Source: Actinomycetota bacterium
GTDB lineage: Bacteria > Actinomycetota > Actinomycetes > S36-B12
NCBI GenBank assembly: GCA_009702725.1
Contig: WLHM01000043.1
Span: 1-8,458 of the forward strand
Length of the DNA stretch: 8,458 nt
Reading direction: 5' to 3'
This document shows, in pieces, positions 1-5,617 of this stretch; positions within the stretch are counted from its first letter, which is position 1, and every line of letters begins with the position of its first letter. Below the pieces are notes generated by a model. The model did no database searches, was not told the origin of the DNA, and saw only the letters and a list, made by a program, of their open reading frames with translations. The position numbers and the translations under genes were made by a program.

Positions 1-794
1 GTTGACCCACTCCATGCCCGCCAGTGATAGAGCGGCTTGGGGATGTGCACGACATTGTGAAGATTAGGGAGTAGTCGCAATGCGACATCAAAATCCTGTG
101 CGCCATCCATCTCGGTGCGAAAACCGCCGATGGCTTCGACGATTTCTTTCCGAAACACGGTGAAGTGGCACAAATACATCTGGGTCAGTAAGAGCTCGGG
201 TGAGAAATCTGGTTTCGCATAAAGTTCGAAGTGATTGCCTCGGGTATCGATCTTGTCTTCGTCTGAATACACAATGTCGACCGCATTACCCGCAGCCAAT
301 TGGCCTTCAATCGTCGCGGAGAACTCGGCGAAGCAACGACGGTCAAGTGCATCATCGTGATCAAGCCAGCCGAAATAATCGGTGGTGACGGCTGCAATGC
401 CCCTATTGCACGCAGTTGAGATACCTCCATTGGTATTTCGCAGCACTACTACACGTTGATCTGCCGCGTGCTTTGTCGTGAACTCATCGAGATACTTAAC
501 AACTTCGGCATCGGTGGAGCCATCATCAGAGACAACAAGTTGCCAGTGCTGCGCACTTTGATTAAGAACCGAAGACAAGCACTCATCAAGGTAGGAAACG
601 GGTGGATTGAATACCGGCACCACTACCGCGATCGCTATCGCATTATCGACTGACCCCGTCGTAGCGAGTGCTGCCTCGGCTAACCAGGCTTGATACTGCT
701 TCCCGATATTGCGTTCCCACATCTTGCGCTTGAGCCAGCGCTTAATACGCCCAGCCCGGCGTTTGGCTTTTATCAGCAGGTTCTTTTCGCTCAC
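1..794 (-). CDS. Family 2 glycosyltransferase, 3' end cut off by the window
   Basis: This is a GT-A fold glycosyltransferase that probably adds a sugar from a nucleotide-sugar donor to a lipid-linked surface polysaccharide at the cytoplasmic face of the membrane. 264 residues are visible. The basic N-terminus (about residues 9-30) could lie on the membrane. The GT2 domain starts near residue 54 with AVVVPVFNPP, followed by the nucleotide-binding VVSDDGSTD (87-95), the acceptor-side GGISTACNRG (123-132), the DxD-type LDHDDAL (144-150), then SDEDKID (177-183) and KPDFSPELL (194-202), which are hallmarks of the O-antigen/rhamnan-type GT2 group, and GAQDFDVALRL (231-241). The GTG start is chosen because AGGTGG lies 4 nt upstream and overlaps the stop region of the ATPase gene, which ends 8 nt before. 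It is the third gene of the exporter operon. Sugar specificity cannot be read, and a second C-terminal domain may lie outside the window. Confidence 0.93.
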   Translation of the reverse strand, partial: MSEKNLLIKAKRRAGRIKRWLKRKMWERNIGKQYQAWLAEAALATTGSVDNAIAIAVVVPVFNPPVSYLDECLSSVLNQSAQHWQLVVSDDGSTDAEVVKYLDEFTTKHAADQRVVVLRNTNGGISTACNRGIAAVTTDYFGWLDHDDALDRRCFAEFSATIEGQLAAGNAVDIVYSDEDKIDTRGNHFELYAKPDFSPELLLTQMYLCHFTVFRKEIVEAIGGFRTEMDGAQDFDVALRLLPNLHNVVHIPKPLYHWRAWSGS

Positions 795-802
795 GCCGCC
801 AC

Positions 803-2035
803 CTAGCTAAGCCGAAACTGCGCCGGCAGTTGCACGAACCCTTGGCCGATCTCACCGGACTGACTGCGCACCGCGAACTCAACAGCGTCATTCCACGAAT
901 CCAGCAACCGTGACCCGGTGTAATCAAAAACATCAATATGAACCCGGTAACGGCCAGGGAGCAGCGGATTATCTACTAGCGCGACATCAAAAACATTGTC
1001 GCCGGAGACCGTGCCTAGATCGAACCCGAGTCGATGATTGCCGATCATGGTGACAAGCGGACCGCTCTCATGCTGCAGGGCGATGCGCACATTTGGCCCC
1101 AGCACCGGCTCTGAAGTCGTAAAGCCGATGCGGAACTGGAAGGTTGAACCCGTCTCGGCGTGGTTCATCGGATTGCCGTCAACATCAACAATTGCAGCGG
1201 TGCGCACTCGAAGAGTTTGATCACCGGGTCGAGCGTCTTCACCTTCAGCCCGCACCGCGGTGACTTCTGGGTACCGCGCCGCCTCCTGCGAGTTAACTTT
1301 GCGTAGGTAAGACGCAATAGTGGTGGTCGGTGCACCAAACTCCTGCATTTCGCCGTGTTCGAGCCAGGCGATTTCGTCGCATAGGCCCTCGAGTTGGCCC
1401 AAGCCGTGACTGACGACGATGATCGTGCGCCCCGACCTGCGTAGGGCATAAAGATGGTCAAAGCACTTGCGCTGGAACTCCTCATCACCAACGGCCAAGA
1501 CCTCGTCGATGAGCAGCACATCAGGTTTCATGTGGACGGCGACCGAAAAGCCGAGCCGCACATACATACCACTTGAGTAATGCTTAACGGGATCGTTGAT
1601 GAAGTCGCCGAGGCCACTAAAGTCGATAATCTCATCGGTGACAGCTTGGATTTCTTTTTTCGGCATCCCAAGAATCGACCCATTCAAACTGATGTTCTCG
1701 CGCCCGGTCATATCCGGGTGAAATCCAGCGCCAAGTTCAATAAGTGACGCGACCCGACCTTGAGATGTGATTGAACCTTCAGTTGGCCGGTAGATCCCGC
1801 CAATCATTTTCAGCAGTGTCGACTTACCCGAACCGTTATGGCCAATCAACCCGTAGACACTGCCCTTAGGGATCTGCAGCGAGACACCGCGCACCGCCCA
1901 GAAATCTTCGGGCTTACGGGAGCGCCCACGCACGATGCGCTCTTTGATCGAATTACGGCGATCTACGTTGCGCTTAAAGCGCTTGCCGACACCTTGCATA
2001 TCAACCGCGACCGGCACATTAGTTGATTCGCTCAT
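803..2035 (-). CDS. wzt: Polysaccharide ABC exporter, ATPase subunit with C-terminal Wzt-type domain
   Basis: This is the cytoplasmic ATPase that powers export of a completed, lipid-linked polysaccharide through the partner permease. It has 410 residues. Residues 1-245 are an ABC domain of the TagH/Wzt group: Walker A GHNGSGKST (65-73), the ELGAGFHPDMTGREN region after the Q-loop (100-114), signature YSSGM (153-157), Walker B VLLIDE (173-178), D-loop AVGD and switch histidine H210. Residues about 270-410 form a beta-rich region with the layout of the Wzt C-terminal domain (GSTFQFRIGF, LLPGRYRVHIDVF, a terminal GFVQLPAQF). In Gram-negative O-antigen systems that domain binds the modified non-reducing end of the chain. 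The length fits Wzt proteins with the extra domain rather than the roughly 250-residue plain form. Its ATG overlaps the permease stop (ATGA), so translation is probably coupled. The symbol is given by family resemblance. A teichoic-acid or galactan exporter (tagH, rfbE) is the alternative. Confidence 0.93.
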   Translation of the reverse strand: MSESTNVPVAVDMQGVGKRFKRNVDRRNSIKERIVRGRSRKPEDFWAVRGVSLQIPKGSVYGLIGHNGSGKSTLLKMIGGIYRPTEGSITSQGRVASLIELGAGFHPDMTGRENISLNGSILGMPKKEIQAVTDEIIDFSGLGDFINDPVKHYSSGMYVRLGFSVAVHMKPDVLLIDEVLAVGDEEFQRKCFDHLYALRRSGRTIIVVSHGLGQLEGLCDEIAWLEHGEMQEFGAPTTTIASYLRKVNSQEAARYPEVTAVRAEGEDARPGDQTLRVRTAAIVDVDGNPMNHAETGSTFQFRIGFTTSEPVLGPNVRIALQHESGPLVTMIGNHRLGFDLGTVSGDNVFDVALVDNPLLPGRYRVHIDVFDYTGSRLLDSWNDAVEFAVRSQSGEIGQGFVQLPAQFRLS

Positions 2036-2829
2036 AGCAACTCACCAATATCTTCACTCCAGCGGCTGAAGATCGCCAAGCCGGCCCAGAAAGTCAAGAA
2101 GCCACCAACCAGCAGTGCGACGACCACCGCCGCGGACGGAGCAATAAGTGAATACATCACATCGTGCATGCTCTGCACATACCACGACATTGGATTGAGC
2201 TTCACAACAAGTGATAGCAATTCATTTTGCCCATCGACCATGCTGATCGGATAAAGCACGGGAGTGAGGAAGTAAAGCGCACTGAGCACTACCGCGACGA
2301 TATACATCACGTCGCCGAATCTTGCATTGATGATTGAAAGTACTAAGCCGATACCCTGAGCAAAAAGTGCGGTGCCGATCAAAATCGGGATTGCAATAAT
2401 CCAAGTCCAGCCGACATTGCGCAGCCAAAGGAACATCAGGACTAACACTGTCAGTTCAAGTAGCACCTGAATGAGTTGCACGATTGAGGCACCGAGAATC
2501 GGCGCCCACGCCGGGAACTGAACTTTCTTGAGTAGTTCGCCATTTGACTTGAGCTGCGTCATAGAAAGATTCAGTAGACCCGAGAAGAGGTTCCAGGTCA
2601 CCAAGCCGGTAAATAGGAAAGCGGCGTACGACGCGCCTTCGCCATTGCCGAGATCTGGGGCCTTAATGCGAAAGACCAAACTGAAGACGGCGGCGAAAAC
2701 CACCAAAATGGCAAGGGGCTGGATCAAGGACCAGGCCCAGCCCAAGATGCTGGAGCGGTAACGGGTGGCGAAATCCCGGTTGGCAAAGGCCCCGATTAGA
2801 GCCCGTTGCCGGTAAAGGTCGGTCAACAT
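2032..2829 (-). CDS. wzm: Polysaccharide ABC exporter, ABC-2 type permease
   Basis: This is the membrane half of the polysaccharide exporter, expected to work as a homodimer with the adjacent ATPase. It has 265 residues, usual for the Wzm/TagG/RfbD family. The N-terminal RDFATRYRSSILGWAWSL (18-35) is the family's interface-helix signature leading into the first membrane segment. Six hydrophobic segments are visible at about 30-52, 66-90, 113-137, 142-167, 174-197 and 231-254. The loop between segments 5 and 6 contains NPMSWYVQSMHD (around 212-223), typical of ABC-2 permeases. The ATG start has a purine-rich AGAGG motif 9 nt upstream, and an earlier ATG is out of frame. It is the first gene of the exporter operon, 64 bp downstream of the DUF4143 gene on the same strand, so it may have its own promoter or be read through. 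The four-base ATGA overlap with the next gene indicates coupled translation. Confidence 0.93.
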   Translation of the reverse strand: MLTDLYRQRALIGAFANRDFATRYRSSILGWAWSLIQPLAILVVFAAVFSLVFRIKAPDLGNGEGASYAAFLFTGLVTWNLFSGLLNLSMTQLKSNGELLKKVQFPAWAPILGASIVQLIQVLLELTVLVLMFLWLRNVGWTWIIAIPILIGTALFAQGIGLVLSIINARFGDVMYIVAVVLSALYFLTPVLYPISMVDGQNELLSLVVKLNPMSWYVQSMHDVMYSLIAPSAAVVVALLVGGFLTFWAGLAIFSRWSEDIGELL

Positions 2830-2843
2830 GTTGCCCCACCTCT

Positions 2844-2874
2844 CCCGGTCATAACCTGCCCTGTCATGACGGGG
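2844..2874. repeat. Imperfect inverted repeat upstream of the permease gene
   Basis: Arms cccggtcat (2844-2852) and atgacgggg (2866-2874) pair at 8 of 9 positions around a 13-base loop. The right arm overlaps the perfect palindrome gtcatgac (2863-2870). No T-run follows on the minus strand, so it is a poor terminator for the DUF4143 gene. It lies 15-45 nt before the permease start, a plausible place for an operator or a leader hairpin. Its function is inferred from position only. Confidence 0.35.
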
Positions 2875-2893
2875 GTGAGTCTACCCAAGGCGC

Positions 2894-4168
2894 TTACGGG
2901 CCCAGTAATGCTGCGGGAACCACTGCAATGCCGTCTTTGCGTCGATAGGCCACTGACCCGCTGGTCACGATCACGGCATCCAACATGTCTTCGCCAATTT
3001 GCGCCCTTAGCCAGTTTAAATGGCGAACATCATCGTCGCCAACAGATTGCGCGAGTTTGACTTCAACGGCAACAACCTTGCGGTCGTCTCGGCTCAAGAT
3101 GATGTCAACCTCGTGTTCACCGCCTTTGGTGCGCAAGTGGTGTGCTTTCGCATTGGCTCCTTGAGCGCCAACACGTAGGTTCAAGGTGACAAGTGATTCA
3201 AATAACGCACCTAGCAGGCTGAAGTTACGCGTGCCCGACCTGGCAGTTCGATCACCGCTAAGCAATCCAGCTTCATCAACACCTAGTAGGCGAGCTGCGA
3301 GTGCCGGATCGGCCAGATGATGTTTCGGCGCTTCGTTGAGCCGATTCAACCCGGTGCCATAAGGCAACCAACCTGGCAGCGGATCAATAATCCAGAGAGC
3401 TTCCAGGATGTCACGGTAGTGAATAGTTGTGCTGCGAGCTGGTTTCGAGCCTTCGCCCGGAGTGGCCGCGTCACGGATCTTCTCAAAGGTCGCGGTGCTA
3501 GAGGTGGCTGCGGCGTAGGCCGTTAGCCACCTGCGCAGTGCTCCTGGATTACGTAAAGTGCTGCCCAGATCCGAAAACTCACGTTCGACGATCCGATCGA
3601 GGTAGCCATCAAGGGCTGCACGGGTGATCTCGGCGCTAGCATTTCGAATTGCCGGAAAACCGCCGCGAACAATTTCACGGGTGTAGTCGATTAAGTCGCG
3701 CGTCGTTTCGCCCGCAATTTGGGGCCTTGCGCCCGAAAGTAATTCTGCGACACTGACCGTTGGTTGCTCGAATCCACGTTCGCTTAGTGTCATGGGTCGC
3801 ATCCGAATTGACACAATTCGGCCAGCACCAGAATGCATTGGCCAGTTCGCCGGCGGCGCCGAACCCGTCAAGAGGTAGCTGCCTTGTTTGGCATCTACCG
3901 CCCGGCGCACTAGATCCCATGAAGCTGGATAGCGCTGCCATTCATCGATGAGCACCGGTTGCGCACCGTCTGTCAGCGACTCGGGGCGCGCCTCAAGTAG
4001 TTCGACCACCTGTGGCACTTGGCAGTCAAGTACGCGCGCGACGCGACCGCTAGCGGTCCGGGTTTTGCCTACCCCCCTCGCACCTTCAATACTGATTGCG
4101 TCGAGGGCGGGAAAGAGCAAACTCAGCTCGGCATCAACTATTCGAGGCAGGTATCGGTCCGGGCTCAC
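2894..4168 (-). CDS. AAA family ATPase with C-terminal DUF4143 nuclease-like domain
   Basis: This 424-residue protein belongs to the widespread AAA_14/DUF4143 group, whose cellular role is not established. The N-terminal P-loop domain carries Walker A GARGVGKT (29-36), Walker B PVLIDEWQ (71-78) and a sensor-like LTGSA (100-104). The middle (about 185-300) is the helical, DNA-binding-like part of DUF4143. The C-terminal part has E323, then GGEHEVDIIL with D355, and AVEVKLAQS with E369 and K371, which is the D...ExK arrangement of a PD-(D/E)XK nuclease-like fold; activity is not proven. The GTG start sits directly behind a -10-like TAGTAT with no ribosome binding site, which suggests a leaderless mRNA. 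Family members are patchily distributed and often mobile, and this one sits between a glycan exporter operon and a divergent secreted-protein gene. A role in the polysaccharide pathway is not suggested by its domains. The reading frame is intact. Confidence 0.92.
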   Translation of the reverse strand: MSPDRYLPRIVDAELSLLFPALDAISIEGARGVGKTRTASGRVARVLDCQVPQVVELLEARPESLTDGAQPVLIDEWQRYPASWDLVRRAVDAKQGSYLLTGSAPPANWPMHSGAGRIVSIRMRPMTLSERGFEQPTVSVAELLSGARPQIAGETTRDLIDYTREIVRGGFPAIRNASAEITRAALDGYLDRIVEREFSDLGSTLRNPGALRRWLTAYAAATSSTATFEKIRDAATPGEGSKPARSTTIHYRDILEALWIIDPLPGWLPYGTGLNRLNEAPKHHLADPALAARLLGVDEAGLLSGDRTARSGTRNFSLLGALFESLVTLNLRVGAQGANAKAHHLRTKGGEHEVDIILSRDDRKVVAVEVKLAQSVGDDDVRHLNWLRAQIGEDMLDAVIVTSGSVAYRRKDGIAVVPAALLGP

Positions 4169-4180
4169 AGTTATATACTA
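4169..4180 (-). promoter_or_regulatory. Putative leaderless promoter of the DUF4143 ATPase gene
   Basis: Read on the minus strand, TAGTATATAACT runs straight into the GTG start. TAGTAT (4180-4175) fits the actinobacterial -10 pattern TANNNT, and the 6-nt gap puts the transcription start at or next to the G of GTG. No Shine-Dalgarno sequence is present. The -35 region is poor (TAGCGT at a 17-bp spacing) and lies in the tandem repeats, as expected if activity depends on a protein bound there. A transcript start has not been shown. Confidence 0.55.
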
Positions 4181-4269
4181 CATCTGGTCGGAGGTTTACG
4201 CTACATCTGGTCGGAGGTTTACGCTACTTCTGGTCGGACTTTTAGGCTACGTCTGGTCGAATAGTTGCC
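4178..4269. repeat. Four 23-bp tandem repeats in a divergent promoter region
   Basis: Four head-to-tail copies start at 4178, 4201, 4224 and 4247. Copies 1 and 2 are identical over 23 bases (ctacatctggtcg followed by gaggtttacg). Copy 3 differs at 4 positions. Copy 4 keeps only the 13-base core. The core ctacNtctggtcg is perfectly kept in all four, with the variable fifth base reading a, a, t, g. The first copy overlaps the putative -10 box of the DUF4143 gene by three bases. Core conservation with decaying linkers is what direct-repeat operator sites look like, with protein bound on nearly the same helix face about every two turns. The binding protein is unknown; autoregulation by the DUF4143 protein is one possibility. 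Confidence 0.85.
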
Positions 4270-4301
4270 TGGTATTGCGCCGAAATTCCATCCTTCACCA
4301 T

Positions 4302-4329
4302 TAGGCTGAGTCCAACGACCACCTAGGAG
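4302..4329 (+). promoter_or_regulatory. Candidate -10 box and ribosome binding site of the secreted-protein gene
   Basis: TAGGCT at 4302-4307 fits TANNNT and would start transcription near 4313-4315, leaving a leader of about 20 nt. No convincing -35 is visible at normal spacing. The ribosome binding site AGGAG (4325-4329), 5 nt before the ATG at 4335, is clear. It contrasts with the leaderless-looking divergent gene. Confidence 0.4.
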
Positions 4330-4334
4330 CCAGC

Positions 4335-5573
4335 ATGCCCAATGTGAATATGCACCCCCGTCTCGCCCGAACCCTCGCTGCCACCGCTTTGGCCGTAGGC
4401 CTTGGGCTCGCGAGCCTGACAAGTGCTCAGGCCGCGCCCCCCGCCGGCTTCATCGCCACCCCTAACGGCATGGTCGGCTTGAGCCAGACCATCACGATCT
4501 ATGCGCCATCGGTCGCTGGGCAGGTAGTCACCATCGGCCTACAACTTGGCGCCGCCGCAACGACCGTCCAGACCACCATCGGCACCAACGGCTACGGAGC
4601 GGCCATCTGGACTCCAACCAGCGCCGGAGCTTGGACTGTTAACGCACTGGGTAGCGCATTGAGTTCGGGATCAACAACGATCACCGTTGCGCCCATGCCG
4701 ACTTACACCGTGCTCCTTGCGCAGAACAATCTGCAATCCGGTGTCACTGACAACCTCATGGGTGCGGTGGTCGCACCCATAGGCACCATTGCTCCAACAG
4801 GAAACATCCAACTAACAACTGGCACCGGCGCTGGCATTGTCACCAGCCCACTAACCGGCCAGTACGGCACAACCACGGCCACCGCAATCTTGCCTTGGAT
4901 TCCAACAACTGCTGGAGTGAGTTCACTTTACGCGAATTTCCAACCAGCATCAGGAAGCCAGCTCGCATCGACAAGCCAGCTCGCCCAATCTGCGGTAGTC
5001 AGTGCCGTGCAGAATCTCGCACTGCGCTTCCCGCCAAACCTGTACGTCGGATCACCAACGGTTCTCCAAGCTGTAGTCGGTAACGGTCTGCCAGCCGGTA
5101 GCGTCGCGTTCTCCTTGGACGGCAAAGGCATCAGCGGATCAATCGCAACCACGAATGGGGTCGCCAGTTTCCAGTGGTCACCAACGGTTACCGGGGTTCA
5201 CACCATCACCGCGAATTATTCATCCAGTGCTACCGGGCCTAGCGGCACCTCAACGCAGACTGTCAACATCCAAGGGGCGCGCACCGCTGATGTCATAACG
5301 GTCGACCCACCAGCTCAACCAGTTTGGTCAATCGCGCAACCAATCGTCATGACCGCTGGCACCTCGTTGACACTCGCTGGCACAAGTCAGTCGGGCACCA
5401 CCGGCGTGTTTAGTGAGCAGGGCCCTTGCGTTATCAACGGCGTGGCGCTGCAGGCTTTAGCACCCGGCCAGTGCCAGGTCACAGTTGTTTCACCGGGTAA
5501 CGCTGCACTGTCACCGGGCAACGCGACCTACACCGTCACGGTGCAGGCGGCACCGAAAGGTGCAAGGCGCTAA
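4335..5573 (+). CDS. Secreted protein of about four Ig-like modules
   Basis: The 412-residue product is predicted to leave the cell. Residues 1-33 form a Sec signal peptide: basic start, hydrophobic core LAATALAVGLGLASLTS, and an Ala-x-Ala cleavage site before A34. The rest is low-charge, rich in Thr, Ser, Ala, Gly and Val, and falls into about four beta-sandwich modules near 36-120, 121-224, 225-314 and 318-405. The first three share a recurring element, W-x-P-T-x-x-G followed by strand residues: IWTPTSAGAWTVNA (91-104), PWIPTTAGVSSLYA (187-200) and QWSPTVTGVHTITA (280-293). This resembles bacterial Ig-like repeat proteins. The fourth module instead has two cysteines (C365, C380) that could form a disulfide. 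There is no LPXTG signal, membrane anchor or enzyme motif, so it is probably released or bound to the envelope non-covalently. AGGAG 5 nt upstream supports the ATG; M6 is a weaker alternative. Its binding partner is unknown. Confidence 0.85.
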   Translation: MPNVNMHPRLARTLAATALAVGLGLASLTSAQAAPPAGFIATPNGMVGLSQTITIYAPSVAGQVVTIGLQLGAAATTVQTTIGTNGYGAAIWTPTSAGAWTVNALGSALSSGSTTITVAPMPTYTVLLAQNNLQSGVTDNLMGAVVAPIGTIAPTGNIQLTTGTGAGIVTSPLTGQYGTTTATAILPWIPTTAGVSSLYANFQPASGSQLASTSQLAQSAVVSAVQNLALRFPPNLYVGSPTVLQAVVGNGLPAGSVAFSLDGKGISGSIATTNGVASFQWSPTVTGVHTITANYSSSATGPSGTSTQTVNIQGARTADVITVDPPAQPVWSIAQPIVMTAGTSLTLAGTSQSGTTGVFSEQGPCVINGVALQALAPGQCQVTVVSPGNAALSPGNATYTVTVQAAPKGARR

Positions 5574-5579
5574 CTAGGT

Positions 5580-5617
5580 GCCGGGGCGCGCTAACTTGCG
5601 CCCCGGCCTTTTAGTTT
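5580..5617 (+). terminator. Rho-independent terminator of the secreted-protein gene
   Basis: A perfect 10-bp GC-rich stem (gccggggcgc at 5580-5589 with gcgccccggc at 5598-5607) encloses an 8-base loop and is followed by the T-rich tail cttttagttt. It begins 6 nt after the stop codon. There is no T-run in the opposite direction, so it should act mainly on the plus strand. The convergent glycosyltransferase gene ends inside the loop, so its last codons supply the right arm of the stem. Confidence 0.88.

Noticed and set aside
1..794. Frameshifted or broken glycosyltransferase
   Set aside because: The frame is open and carries all GT2 motifs from the start codon to the window edge; it is merely cut by the window.
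1165..1521. 118-codon minus-strand frame inside the exporter ATPase gene
   Set aside because: It is an out-of-frame shadow; the overlapping frame carries all ABC motifs without interruption.
2844..2874. Terminator for the DUF4143 gene
   Set aside because: The stem has a mismatch and a 13-base loop, and no T-run follows in the direction of transcription.
2894..4168. Transposase or restriction enzyme
   Set aside because: The Walker motifs followed by a DUF4143-type C-terminus identify an AAA_14/DUF4143 protein. No terminal inverted repeats or target duplications flank it and there is no methyltransferase partner.
4178..4269. CRISPR array
   Set aside because: The 23-bp units are directly adjacent with no unique spacers between them, there are only four and two are degenerate, and no cas gene is present.
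3948..4304. 118-codon plus-strand reading frame with a hydrophobic patch
   Set aside because: It is antisense to the start of the DUF4143 gene and runs through the tandem repeats; its composition is that of a shadow frame.
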